Shown: one piece after another, positions 21,962-31,816 of the stretch
Position numbering within the stretch: position 1 is the first letter of the stretch
How the letters are laid out: each line of letters starts with the position of its first letter
Notes under the pieces: generated by a model
What the model saw: only the letters and a program-made list of their open reading frames with translations
What the model was told of the DNA's origin: nothing
The model's database searches: none
Assembly (NCBI RefSeq): GCF_900109145.1
Contig: NZ_FNYY01000001.1
Span: forward strand, 186,001-250,000
Reading direction: 5' to 3'
Origin: Marinovum algicola
Lineage (GTDB): Bacteria > Pseudomonadota > Alphaproteobacteria > Rhodobacterales > Rhodobacteraceae
Length of the DNA stretch: 64,000 bases
Program-made: the position numbers and the translations under genes

Positions 21962-22444
21962 ATGGACCCGGTGGGCTTTCACCAGCACGATCACGAGACT
22001 TGCAAGACCGGTGGCGTTGCCGCCGCCGACGCCTATTGTGTCGCCAGGGGGCTGCAATTCACCCCGGTGCGGCGCCGCACGCTCGAGGTGCTGCTCTCGG
22101 AGCATCGTGCAATGGGGGCCTATGACCTGCTCGAGGTGCTGGGCGCCGAGGGGTTCGGTTCGCAGCCGCCGGTGGTGTATCGGGCGCTGGATTTCCTGGT
22201 GAAGAACGGCTTTGCCCACAAGATCGAGCGGCTCAATGCCTTTGTCGGCTGCGTCCACCCCGGCGCCGATCATACGCCGGCCTTCCTGATCTGTCGCGCC
22301 TGCGACACCGTGGCCGAGACCCGCGCCCGCCCCGCCATGACGCTTTTGCGCGATCTTGCCGACGAGGCGGGCTTTGCCGTCGAACGCGCGGTGATCGAAG
22401 CTGAGGGCCTGTGTCCCAACTGCCGGGAGGCGGCACCGGAATGA
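21962..22444 (+). CDS. zur: Zinc uptake regulator Zur (Fur family)
   Basis: This 160-residue regulator has a winged helix (LQFTPVRRRTLEVLLSEHRAMGAYDLLEVL), VYRALDFLVKNGFAHKIE, a dimerisation domain with FVGCVHPGADHTPAFLICRACDT (CxxC), and a C-terminal CPNC. This is the Zur pattern of two structural zinc pairs. An extra His-rich N-terminus (GFHQHDHETC) is present. It represses zinc uptake genes when zinc is plentiful. The start at 21962 has only a weak GAAAGG; a start upstream would read into the operator. The stop overlaps the ATG of znuC. Confidence 0.93.
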   Translation: MDPVGFHQHDHETCKTGGVAAADAYCVARGLQFTPVRRRTLEVLLSEHRAMGAYDLLEVLGAEGFGSQPPVVYRALDFLVKNGFAHKIERLNAFVGCVHPGADHTPAFLICRACDTVAETRARPAMTLLRDLADEAGFAVERAVIEAEGLCPNCREAAPE

Positions 22445-23196
22445 GCCTAATGTCGATGCAGGGCGTGAGCATCCGTCATGGCAGCTTTCCCGCCCTGAGC
22501 AATGTGGATTTTGCCATTGAACAGGGCGAAATCGTCACCGTCGTCGGCCCCAACGGCTCGGGCAAATCGACGCTCTTGCGGGCGTTGATCGGCGCGGTGA
22601 AACCCTATGAGGGGCGGATCACCCGGCAAGACGCCATGCGAATCGGCTATGTGCCGCAAAAGCTGCACATCGATCCGACCCTGCCGATGCAGGTGGCGCG
22701 CTTTCTCGCGCTGCCCGGCCGGGTCTCTTCTGAGGCCCGCGCCACGGCGCTGCACCGGGCCGGTGCGGCCGATCTCGGCGCGCGGCCGATGGCCGGGCTC
22801 TCCGGGGGACAGCTGCAACGGGTGCTGCTGGCCCGGGCGATCCTGCACGAGCCGCAGCTGCTGCTGCTCGACGAGCCGACCCAGGGCCTGGATCAGCCCG
22901 GTGCGGCTGCTTTCTATCGCCGGATCGAGGACCTGCGCGCCGAGATCGGCTGTGCGGTGCTGATGGTGAGCCACGATCTGCACGTGGTGATGAGCGCCTC
23001 TGACCGGGTGATCTGCCTCAATGGCCATGTCTGCTGTGAGGGCCACCCCGAGAGCGTCGCCTCGGCCCCAGCCTATCGCGCGCTCTTCGGCTCCGGCACC
23101 GGCGGGGCATTGGCCCTTTATCGCCACGAACACGACCACGAGCATGACGCCGGCTGCGACCACGACCATGCCCATAATCCCGAGGCAGCCGAATGA
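22441..23196 (+). CDS. znuC: Zinc ABC transporter ATP-binding protein ZnuC
   Basis: This 251-residue ATPase has Walker A GPNGSGKST, signature LSGGQLQRVLLARA, Walker B LLLLDEPTQGLD and the switch His in MVSHDLHVVM. The C-terminus ends in a His/Asp tail (HEHDHEHDAGCDHDHAHN) that is not part of the ATPase fold and could bind zinc. The ATG overlaps the zur stop; the stop overlaps the znuB start. Confidence 0.97.
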   Translation: MSLMSMQGVSIRHGSFPALSNVDFAIEQGEIVTVVGPNGSGKSTLLRALIGAVKPYEGRITRQDAMRIGYVPQKLHIDPTLPMQVARFLALPGRVSSEARATALHRAGAADLGARPMAGLSGGQLQRVLLARAILHEPQLLLLDEPTQGLDQPGAAAFYRRIEDLRAEIGCAVLMVSHDLHVVMSASDRVICLNGHVCCEGHPESVASAPAYRALFGSGTGGALALYRHEHDHEHDAGCDHDHAHNPEAAE

Positions 23197-24005
23197 CCCT
23201 GCTTGATGATTTCATTGTCCGCGCGGTGCTGGCGGGCCTTGGTGTGGCCCTGGCGGCGGCGCCGCTGGGCTGTTTCGTGGTCTGGCGGCGGATGGCCTAT
23301 TTCGGCGATGCCACGGCGCATGCCTCGATCCTCGGGGTGGCGCTGGCGCTGGCGTTTTCGGTCTCGCCCTTTCTGGGTGCGCTGATCGTGGCGCTGGCGA
23401 TGGCGACCACGGTTTCGGTGCTGTCGGGGCGCGGCTTTGCCATCGACACCATGTTGGGGGTGCTGGCGCATTCCTCGCTCGCCTTCGGCCTGGTGGCGGT
23501 CTCGATGCTCGACGGCGTGCGGATCGACCTGATGTCGTATCTGTTCGGCGATATCCTCGCGGTGGGCCGCGCCGATCTTCTGGTGATCTGGGGCGGGGCG
23601 GCGGCGGTGATCGGGCTGATGCTCTGGCGCTGGCAGGCGCTGCTGACCGCGACGCTCAGCGACGAACTGGCCTGGGCGGCCGGCATCGATCCCCGGCGCG
23701 AGCAGATGGTACTGACCCTGGCACTGGCGTTGGTGGTGGCGGTGGCGATCAAGGTGGTGGGCGTGTTGCTGATCGCCGCCATGCTGATCATCCCTGCGGC
23801 GGCGGCGCGGCCCCTGTCCTCGACGCCGGAGACCATGGCCGCCATTGCCGCGATGGTGGGCGGCGGCGCGGTGCTGGGCGGGGTGCAGCTGGCACTTGTG
23901 CTCGATTCGCCGACCGGCCCGACCATCGTCTGCGCCGCCGCGCTGCTCTTTGCCGCCAGCGTCATCGTCTCGCTGCTGCGGGGCCGGGCGGCTGATCCGC
24001 GCTAG
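23193..24005 (+). CDS. znuB: Zinc ABC transporter permease ZnuB
   Basis: This 270-residue membrane protein of the ABC-3 family has about eight hydrophobic segments. Typical features are GCFVVWRRMAYFGDATAHASILGVALA near the N-terminus and KVVGVLLIAAMLIIPAAAARPL in the second half. It forms the inner-membrane channel for zinc with ZnuC and ZnuA. It shares its stop region with the convergent PhyH gene: both genes end on the same palindromic CTAG. Confidence 0.96.
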   Translation: MTLLDDFIVRAVLAGLGVALAAAPLGCFVVWRRMAYFGDATAHASILGVALALAFSVSPFLGALIVALAMATTVSVLSGRGFAIDTMLGVLAHSSLAFGLVAVSMLDGVRIDLMSYLFGDILAVGRADLLVIWGGAAAVIGLMLWRWQALLTATLSDELAWAAGIDPRREQMVLTLALALVVAVAIKVVGVLLIAAMLIIPAAAARPLSSTPETMAAIAAMVGGGAVLGGVQLALVLDSPTGPTIVCAAALLFAASVIVSLLRGRAADPR

Positions 24006-24922
24006 CCTGCCTCGCGCAGATCGGCGGGGACCGGGTAGTCGGGGTGTTCGACCGGCTGATGGCAGTAATGCGCCGGCAACGGCGACTCGTGCAGCGCGGC
24101 GATGGCCGCCACCTCGGCCGCGACCGGGCCGGCCTCGGGCAGTGCGGCGCGCCACTCTGCCGGCCAGTCCAGAGGATCGGCCCGCGCCGCCACCAGCGCC
24201 ATCCAGCGGCGCCGCAGCTCGGCCCAGTCCTGCGATTTCAAGTCGTCGGCGACAATCGCTGTCGAGGGCCGTATCTCGATATAGATCGTGCGGCGCACGC
24301 CGGGGCGGCGCTTGGGCAGCGAGGAATGCAGCACCATCATGTCCTGCACCAGGATGTCGCCGGCCTTCGTCGGCACATCGACCGAGCCGGGGATGTCCCA
24401 TCCGTGTTCGCCGGAGAGGGCGCAGATATCGACCTTGTCACCCTGGGTTCCGGGCACATAGCGCAGGCAGCCATCGTCGATCGGGGCGTCGTCGAGGTAG
24501 ACGCCGATGTTGAGGTAGGGCCAGCGCCGCGAATGCTGGGCGCCCTGATGCCAGATCACATAGCCGTTCGGATGCTGGCGCTTGTACAGCAGGTCCATCT
24601 CCATCGGCACCGCGGTCTCGCCGCAGAACTCGCGGGCGATGGCCATCATCGCGGGGGTGGCCAGCAGGTCCAGCACCTCCTCCGGGCTCCATTCCAGCAG
24701 CTTGTCGATCCGTTCCAGCACCGGCCCGGTCGCGGTGTCGAAGACCGCCGCCTTGCCGGTCCGGCGGGCCTCGGCATGTTCCTCGAGCGCGCGGGCCTCG
24801 AGCCGGTCGGCCATGTCGCGCAGCCGGGCCAGAAGTTCCGGCGGCACGGCGCCGGGAAAGGCGACATAACCCGGGCCGTCCAATTCCGCCTTCTGCCGGG
24901 GTGAGATCATAAAGTTTGCCAT
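24002..24922 (-). CDS. Phytanoyl-CoA dioxygenase (PhyH) family protein with HxG instead of HxD
   Basis: This 306-residue protein aligns with the PhyH family of Fe(II)/2-oxoglutarate enzymes. Features are a PGAVPPELLARLR start, the first metal motif at residues 124-127, NIGVYLDDAPIDDGCLRYVPGTQG, then KAGDILVQDMMVLHSSLPKRRPGVRRTIYIEI with distal His199 and the 2-oxoglutarate-binding Arg210/211. Where the family has His-x-Asp (WHQD), this protein reads WHQG (His125-Gln126-Gly127; codons CAT CAG GGC). Loss of that carboxylate is the hallmark of Fe/2-oxoglutarate halogenases, but could also mean altered chemistry or an inactive enzyme. No neighbouring biosynthetic genes point to a substrate. It ends on the same CTAG as znuB. 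Confidence 0.8.
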   Translation of the reverse strand: MANFMISPRQKAELDGPGYVAFPGAVPPELLARLRDMADRLEARALEEHAEARRTGKAAVFDTATGPVLERIDKLLEWSPEEVLDLLATPAMMAIAREFCGETAVPMEMDLLYKRQHPNGYVIWHQGAQHSRRWPYLNIGVYLDDAPIDDGCLRYVPGTQGDKVDICALSGEHGWDIPGSVDVPTKAGDILVQDMMVLHSSLPKRRPGVRRTIYIEIRPSTAIVADDLKSQDWAELRRRWMALVAARADPLDWPAEWRAALPEAGPVAAEVAAIAALHESPLPAHYCHQPVEHPDYPVPADLREAG

Positions 24923-25189
24923 GCCGCGGATCCCCTGATGAAAATTCGAGAGTGGCGACTGCGTCCGGCGGCGTCAACCCGTGCGCGCGATGCGGCTAAT
25001 CCGTTGGGCTTGCTGGCAATACCGTCAGCCACTATGGCGGCGTGGACACATCGGCGCCGCGGCACGGGGCCCATCCGCCTTTCGCGCCATCAAGGTTGCA
25101 TCCGGCTGTTCCGGGCCCCAGATGGAAAGCGTGTCGCACAGGCCGGCGCCGCCCGGCTTTCCCGGCGCATTTTTTTCCCGCTCCACTTG
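24923..25189. other. Intergenic region upstream of groESL
   Basis: About 270 bases between the divergent PhyH gene and the groES promoter. No open frame with coding character, tRNA or clear hairpin was found; a T-rich tract (TTTTTTTCCCG, about 25171-25181) lies just before the promoter. Confidence 0.4.
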
Positions 25190-25218
25190 TTGACAGAGCT
25201 TCGTGAACTGCCTAGCTA
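25190..25218 (+). promoter_or_regulatory. groESL promoter, sigma-70 type
   Basis: TTGACA at 25190-25195 and TAGCTA at 25213-25218 are separated by 17 bases. Transcription would start just before or within the CIRCE element at 25226-25252, the usual arrangement for HrcA repression. Confidence 0.75.
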
Positions 25219-25225
25219 TGCGCCG

Positions 25226-25252
25226 TTAGCACTCAAACAGGGTGAGTGCTAA
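25226..25252 (+). promoter_or_regulatory. CIRCE element (HrcA operator)
   Basis: TTAGCACTC (25226-25234), nine bases, then GAGTGCTAA (25244-25252): a perfect match to the CIRCE consensus bound by the heat-shock repressor HrcA, immediately downstream of the groESL promoter. Confidence 0.97.
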
Positions 25253-25309
25253 CGCCTCTCCAAGGGGAGGCGAGACTGGAACAGAACTTTGAGCCAAGGA
25301 GCTGCAAAG

Positions 25310-25597
25310 ATGGCATTTACACCGCTGCATGACCGCGTGCTGGTGCGTCGCACTGAGAGCGAAGAGAAAACCAAAGGCGGGCTGATCATTCCTGACAGCG
25401 CTAAGGAAAAGCCGCAGGAAGGTGAAATTGTGGCCGTGGGCGCAGGCGCGCGCGACGACGACGGCGACCGGATCGCCCTGGACGTCAAGGCCGGCGACAA
25501 GATCCTGTTCGGCAAATGGTCGGGCACCGAGATCACGCTGGACGGCGAAGAGCTGCTGATCATGAAGGAAAGCGACATCATGGGCGTCATCGCCTGA
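25310..25597 (+). CDS. groES: Co-chaperonin GroES
   Basis: This 95-residue subunit has [14 protein letters not shown], the mobile loop [25 protein letters not shown] and the C-terminal KESDIMGVI. It forms the heptameric lid of the GroEL chamber. AAGGAG precedes the ATG at eight bases; the upstream in-frame codons are not needed. Controlled by the CIRCE element and followed by groEL after 60 bases. Confidence 0.99.
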   Translation: MAFTPLHDRVLVRRTESEEKTKGGLIIPDSAKEKPQEGEIVAVGAGARDDDGDRIALDVKAGDKILFGKWSGTEITLDGEELLIMKESDIMGVIA

Positions 25598-25657
25598 GTG
25601 TCGCCGGGTGGTGCGCCACCTGAATCCCAACGAAATTCAAGTCAAGGAGAGACATAA

Positions 25658-27310
<1,653 letters not shown>

Positions 27311-27335
27311 GTCACGCCATCCTGTCGGATGATTT

Positions 27336-27363
27336 GGGGGTCGCCTTCGGGCGGCCCCCTTTT
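27336..27363 (+). terminator. Intrinsic terminator of groESL
   Basis: GGGGGTCGCC-TTCG-GGCGGCCCCC forms a ten-pair stem (one T-G pair) with a stable TTCG loop, followed by TTTT. It lies between groEL and the convergent DUF1513 gene. Confidence 0.9.
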
Positions 27364-27378
27364 CGTATCAGGGGTGTG

Positions 27379-28452
27379 TCAGCCGATCCGCACCAGATGA
27401 TTGTCCCAGGCGCGGTCGGCCCGGGTCAGCGGCGAGAGCCGCGCCGCGTCGCCCTGCAAGACGCCACCCAGCCCGTCGGTGGCCAGAAAGCCCCGCGCGC
27501 CGGCGGCCAATCCGCAGATGTCGGCCCGGTGGTGAACGGCAAGGAATTGGCCCTGTGTGTCAAAGACATGCAGTCGGCCGCCGCGCGGCGAGGTTATGCC
27601 CACCTGCGCGCCCTCGGCGGAAAAGGCGATGCTGCCGGCATAACCCTGCATTGCCATCTGCTCGGCCAGGCCGGCCTCTGCCAGCACCGGCGCCGCGCCG
27701 CGGCGGTGCAGCCCCAAGAGCGGCACGCCATCCTCGGGCGCGCCCTGCCACTGCATGGCAAAGGCGACCTGCCCGTCGGGGGCCACCGCCAGATGGCGGA
27801 TCGAATTGCGCCAAAGCTCGGGTGGCAACTCGACCTGCTCCAGCATCTCGCCCCGGGCCGAGAGATAACTGAGGTTTGGCCGCATGGTGGCGAGGTTGAG
27901 CTTGTCGCGGCCCTGGTCGGGGTGGGTGCGGATGCCGCCATTGGCGATCGCCAGCACATTGCCGGGCAGGGCCTTGATCTCATGCGGGCCGATCCCGCCG
28001 GAGCGATATTCGCCGATCCGCGCATAGCCATCGGCACGCGACCAGAGGCCGATCATGCCGGCGCCGGTCTCGATCTCGTTTTCGCTGGTGGCCAGGATGT
28101 CGCCACCGGCCAGAAAGGCGCCATGGCCGTAGAAATGCCGGCCCTCGGGCGCGTCGAGCCGCCGGATCTCGCGCCCAACAAGGCAGTCGATCACCAGCGC
28201 AAAGCGGCCGGGCCGGCGGGCAAAGGCAACCGCTTCCGGCGCAGTAGGGTGGGCGGCGGCAGCATGGCCGCGGTCGGGCAGGGGGATGCGAAAGATATCC
28301 TGCCCCTCGGCGCCCAACCCAAAGAGCGCATGGCCGCCCGAGGGCGCGCGCGCGGCGGCGAGATAGGCGGGATCTCCGGCGTCGGCCCAGCTCAGCCGCG
28401 GCGTACCGGTGGCGGCGACCAGCCCGGCGAGGAAGGCCCGGCGCGAGGGCAT
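27379..28452 (-). CDS. Tat-exported DUF1513 protein of the iron island
   Basis: This 357-residue protein begins with a twin-arginine signal (PSRRAFLAGLVAATG). The mature part looks like a beta-propeller made of repeated blades (GHAAAAHPTAPEAVAFARRPG, RHFYGHGAFLAGGDILATSEN, IGLWSRADGYARIGEYRSGGIGPHEI, NSIRHLAVAPDGQVAFAMQ). The DUF1513 family is regularly found after imelysin and di-haem oxidoreductase genes; its role in iron acquisition is inferred from that context. The ATG shares one base with the TGA of the imelysin gene (TGATG), so the genes are coupled. Confidence 0.85.
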   Translation of the reverse strand: MPSRRAFLAGLVAATGTPRLSWADAGDPAYLAAARAPSGGHALFGLGAEGQDIFRIPLPDRGHAAAAHPTAPEAVAFARRPGRFALVIDCLVGREIRRLDAPEGRHFYGHGAFLAGGDILATSENEIETGAGMIGLWSRADGYARIGEYRSGGIGPHEIKALPGNVLAIANGGIRTHPDQGRDKLNLATMRPNLSYLSARGEMLEQVELPPELWRNSIRHLAVAPDGQVAFAMQWQGAPEDGVPLLGLHRRGAAPVLAEAGLAEQMAMQGYAGSIAFSAEGAQVGITSPRGGRLHVFDTQGQFLAVHHRADICGLAAGARGFLATDGLGGVLQGDAARLSPLTRADRAWDNHLVRIG

Positions 28453-29435
28453 CAATCGCCGTCCGTCGCGTTGAAGCCGACGCTGACGCCAAGCGCGGTG
28501 CCGATTTCCCGCGCCGCGGCCGCACGGGTCTCCTCGATGCGGTTCTTCAGCACCTCGACGCGCAGCCGCCCCGACGGATCGGCGACCCCGGCCAGCAGCG
28601 GATCGTCGAGCGCCCGCGCGGTTTGCAGCGCCGTGGCAAAGGCGGCCTCGGTCTCGGGGATCGGCTGGTCGGCGAGCGCAAGCGCCAGATCGCGGAGTGC
28701 CTCGAGCGACAGGATGACATTGCGCAGCGGCCGTCCCGAGCGGCGCGCCTCTGCCACCTGCGGCCTGGGGGCGTCAAAGCGGCCCATGGGGCGGCCAAGC
28801 CGCTGGTCAGCGGTAAACTCGAGACCGGTGACCAGTGCCGTATACAGGGCCTGCGAGGCCTCGCGCGCGGTCAGAAAGCGGCTGTTGCCTTCGGCGCCGG
28901 CATTCAGCAGCTGATCCGCGAAATCCGTCCGCCAGGCGGTCTCGATCTCTTGCGCCAGCCGCGACAGATCGCCGGCGATGGCCTGCGCCAAGCGGCAGGT
29001 GTACTCCCCGTTGCCGTCGTTGTCTGGTTCGTAGAGCAGCCGCTCCAGCGCAAACAGCCCGCGGCCGGCGATCGAGACTTCGGCAAAGCGCTCGGGCCGG
29101 TCGACGGCGGCATCCTCTTCGGCCCGCAGCCGCTGCACCGTGCGGCCCACCAGCCCGCGGCTGTCCGGCCAGAAGGCGATGGTCAGCGCGCGGCCGTCCT
29201 CTTCCAGCGGGCCGAGGCCGAGATGCGACAGGCCCATCCAGGCATCAAAGGTCGCCTGATAGGCCGGGCGCAGGGTGTCGGCCCGGCAGTCTTGCGCAGC
29301 GGCGGCGTCGAGCGCCTGCGCCGCCTGGGCAAAGCCTGCGACACGGGGTAGGGCGTGATCCTGCACCACCGCGCGGGTGCCGGCGGTGGCGGGCAGGGTG
29401 AGCAGGCAAAGGGCAGCGGTCAGAAGGTGGCGCAT
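28452..29435 (-). CDS. Imelysin-family periplasmic protein, motif-degenerate copy
   Basis: This 327-residue protein has a signal peptide (MRHLLTAALCLLTLPATAG). An all-helical imelysin (peptidase M75-like) domain follows, with FDAWMGLSHLGLGPLEEDGRA and SIAGRGLFALERLLYEPDNDG. In the first-type imelysins the motif is GxHxxE; here it reads GLFALE (residues 126-131), lacking the His. Imelysin-like proteins are outer-membrane or periplasmic iron-uptake components. Its start overlaps the di-haem oxidoreductase stop by one base (TGATG), and its stop overlaps the next start the same way. Confidence 0.88.
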   Translation of the reverse strand: MRHLLTAALCLLTLPATAGTRAVVQDHALPRVAGFAQAAQALDAAAAQDCRADTLRPAYQATFDAWMGLSHLGLGPLEEDGRALTIAFWPDSRGLVGRTVQRLRAEEDAAVDRPERFAEVSIAGRGLFALERLLYEPDNDGNGEYTCRLAQAIAGDLSRLAQEIETAWRTDFADQLLNAGAEGNSRFLTAREASQALYTALVTGLEFTADQRLGRPMGRFDAPRPQVAEARRSGRPLRNVILSLEALRDLALALADQPIPETEAAFATALQTARALDDPLLAGVADPSGRLRVEVLKNRIEETRAAAAREIGTALGVSVGFNATDGD

Positions 29436-30979
29436 CAGAGGCTCTCCAGATATCGGATCAGGGCGTCACGGTCGGCTTTCGGCATCGTCGCCACGGCATC
29501 GCGGGCGGCCTGCGCCTCGCCGCCGTGCCAGAGCACGGCTTCCAGCAGCGACCGAGCGCGGCCATCGTGCAGGAACTGGCTGTGGCCATTGACCTGCTCG
29601 GTCAGGCCGATGCCCCAGAGCGGCGCGGTCCGCCATTCCCGCCCCGTGGCGCGGCCTTCGGGGCGGTTGTCGGCCAACCCCTCGCCCATGTCGTGCAGCA
29701 GGAGGTCGGTCATCGGCCAGATTAGCTGAAAGCTCTGCTCGGGCTGGCCCTGAAGCCGGTGAGTGACAAATTTCGGTGTGTGGCAGGCGGCGCAGCCGCT
29801 TTCGTGAAACATCCGCTTGCCGCGCAGCACCTGGTTGTCACCGACATCGCGGCGCGCCGGCACGGCGAGGTTGCGGCTGTAGAAGGTCACGAGGTCAAGG
29901 CCGGCGGCGTCGATCTCGAATTGGCGCGCGTCGCCGTCGCCATGCGGAGCCCGCTGGCAGGCCGGCTGGCCGGCGGCGCAATCGCCCCAGGGGGCTGGAA
30001 ACAGCGGCGAGGAAATCCCGATGTCGCCGGCAAAGGCGCTGGCCGATTGCTCGCGCACCGTGGGCGCCCCGGCCTTCCAGCCGAAACGGCCCAGCATCGG
30101 CCGATCATGTTCAAACGACCAGACGATCTGGGCCCGGCCGGAAATGCCGTCGCCATCGGCGTCTTCGGGGTCTTCCAGCGCCAGAATGTCTGCGGCCGGG
30201 ATCGCTTCGAGCAGGCCCAGCCCGATCATCGGCGGCGCGACACGGGGGCTCAGCATGGCGCCCTCGGCCAGCGGGCCATATCCCAGATCCTCGGCGCTGT
30301 AGCTGGGCTGACGCAGCCAGGCGGTTTCGCCATCGGAGAGCGCGACCTCGATCTCGTCGTACCGCAGGCCAAGCCGGTATTCGGCCCGGTGCCCGGCAAC
30401 GGCGAAATCCTGCAATTGCCCGCCATAGGTCGGATCGGGTCGGGTGCGCGGCGCCGCGTCGCCCAGCGACAGCAGGAAGGCCTCGATCCGGCTGATCTCC
30501 GCCTCCGGCGCCGCCGGCACCGAGATCCGCAGGAACATCGAGATCGCGTCGTCCTCGGGCCCGTCCGGCGGATGGCCGCGCCCGTCCTTGAGATGGCACC
30601 GCTGGCAGGAGCGGGCGTTGAACACCGGGCCAAGCCCGTCCGAGGCCAGGGTGGAGGAGGGCGAGGAGACCCAGAGCTTCTTGAACAGCCCGTTGCCGAC
30701 CTTGAAATCCAGCTCGCGCTCGAAGGCGATATTGCCCGAGGGCTGCGAAAAGGCATCGGGCGTGGTGCGGGCGCGCACCGTGGCGGCGCCGGCCGGGTTG
30801 GTCTCGAAGGCTTCCGGCTGCGTGAAATCCCCGGGCGGCGCGGTAACACCGGCGATGCGCGCGCGCTCGGCCTCGGTGCGGGGCAGGACGCTGAGATGCG
30901 GCTCGGCCAGCTCGGGGGTGGCGGCAAAGCTCGCCAGTCCGGCGCCGGTCAGGGCCAGTGTCAGTAGGGGAAATCGCAT
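29435..30979 (-). CDS. Di-haem c-type oxidoreductase (DHOR, thiol-oxidoreductase-like)
   Basis: This 514-residue exported protein has a short signal peptide (RFPLLTLALTGAGLASFAA) and two c-type haem motifs: CQRCH (residues 125-129) and CAACH in HESGCAACHTPKF near residue 410. It belongs to the di-haem oxidoreductase family related to MauG and cytochrome c peroxidases. These occur between imelysin genes in many proteobacteria and are thought to handle iron redox state during uptake. The start at 30979 is taken as the first residue of the signal peptide. It is coupled to the imelysin gene behind it. Confidence 0.88.
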   Translation of the reverse strand: MRFPLLTLALTGAGLASFAATPELAEPHLSVLPRTEAERARIAGVTAPPGDFTQPEAFETNPAGAATVRARTTPDAFSQPSGNIAFERELDFKVGNGLFKKLWVSSPSSTLASDGLGPVFNARSCQRCHLKDGRGHPPDGPEDDAISMFLRISVPAAPEAEISRIEAFLLSLGDAAPRTRPDPTYGGQLQDFAVAGHRAEYRLGLRYDEIEVALSDGETAWLRQPSYSAEDLGYGPLAEGAMLSPRVAPPMIGLGLLEAIPAADILALEDPEDADGDGISGRAQIVWSFEHDRPMLGRFGWKAGAPTVREQSASAFAGDIGISSPLFPAPWGDCAAGQPACQRAPHGDGDARQFEIDAAGLDLVTFYSRNLAVPARRDVGDNQVLRGKRMFHESGCAACHTPKFVTHRLQGQPEQSFQLIWPMTDLLLHDMGEGLADNRPEGRATGREWRTAPLWGIGLTEQVNGHSQFLHDGRARSLLEAVLWHGGEAQAARDAVATMPKADRDALIRYLESL

Positions 30980-31031
30980 GTGAAGGGCCTTGGCCAAAGG
31001 CGCGCCCCGTCAGGCGGGACGCGCGACGGGA

Positions 31032-31517
31032 TTACTCGGCCTCGTCGGTCGCCTTGGCCTGAAGCTGGCCATAGACCGCGTCGCCCAATTCGGCCTGCAA
31101 CGACAGCTGGGTCTCGAGAAAGTCGATATGGCCTTCCTCATCGGCAATCAGCTCTTCGAACAGATTCTTGGACACGAAGTCGCCGACCTGATCGCAATGG
31201 TTGCGGGCCTCGATGTAAAGCGTGCGCGCCTCGTGTTCGGCGGCGAGATCGGCCTCCAGACATTCCTTGACGGTCTCGCCGATGCGCAGCGGGTCGAGCT
31301 TTTGCAGGTTGGGGTGGCCTTCGAGAAAGATGATCCGCTCGATCAGCTTGTCGGCGTGGTTCATCTCTTCGATGCTTTCCTCGCGCGATTTCGAGGCGAG
31401 CCGGCCGTATCCCCAATCTTCCTGAAGCCGGTAATGCAGCCAATATTGGCTGACCGCCGTCAGCTCCGAGCGCAGGGCTGCGTTCAGGTATTCGATGACT
31501 TTCTTATCGCCCTTCAT
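31032..31517 (-). CDS. bfr: Bacterioferritin
   Basis: This 161-residue subunit stores iron in a 24-mer. All ferroxidase ligands are present at the standard numbers: Glu18, Glu51, His54, Glu94, Glu127 and His130. So is Met52, the haem-binding residue, and Tyr25. AGGAG precedes the ATG. The gene overlaps the 3' end of bfd by 14 bases and is followed after about 50 bases by the di-haem oxidoreductase gene. Iron storage is thus built into the same transcript as periplasmic iron uptake. Confidence 0.98.
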   Translation of the reverse strand: MKGDKKVIEYLNAALRSELTAVSQYWLHYRLQEDWGYGRLASKSREESIEEMNHADKLIERIIFLEGHPNLQKLDPLRIGETVKECLEADLAAEHEARTLYIEARNHCDQVGDFVSKNLFEELIADEEGHIDFLETQLSLQAELGDAVYGQLQAKATDEAE

Positions 31518-31758
31518 TGACGGGTCTCCTTGTCTTGCGGTCCCGCAGGTTTTGCAGGTTGGCTGGAACTTCGTAACTCTCGGTGGTTGCCATGGTATCC
31601 AGAAACAGCGGCAGACATCCACCGCAGTCCGCGCGTTTGCCCAGGGCGCGATAGATCTTGCCCGGGGTGATGATCGTGTCGGGGTCGGCGGCGCGCATCC
31701 AGTCCATCGCGGCGCGGATCTCGGTGTCGCGGATGTTCATGCACTGGCAGACGATCAT
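31504..31758 (-). CDS. bfd: Bacterioferritin-associated ferredoxin (Bfd-like, 2Fe-2S)
   Basis: This 84-residue protein has the four Fe-S cysteines of the Bfd family: CQC at residues 4-6 and CGGC in [11 protein letters not shown], with the helix region [11 protein letters not shown] between them. In Pseudomonas, Bfd docks on bacterioferritin and delivers electrons that release stored iron. The basic C-terminal tail is encoded over the overlap with the bfr start. It lies immediately upstream of bfr on the same strand. Confidence 0.93.
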   Translation of the reverse strand: MIVCQCMNIRDTEIRAAMDWMRAADPDTIITPGKIYRALGKRADCGGCLPLFLDTMATTESYEVPANLQNLRDRKTRRPVNEGR

Positions 31759-31816
31759 GGCTGCGGTCCTTTGCTCGGGCAGACGGGCGGCCGTCCGGTC
31801 GGGCCGCCCTGAGGGG

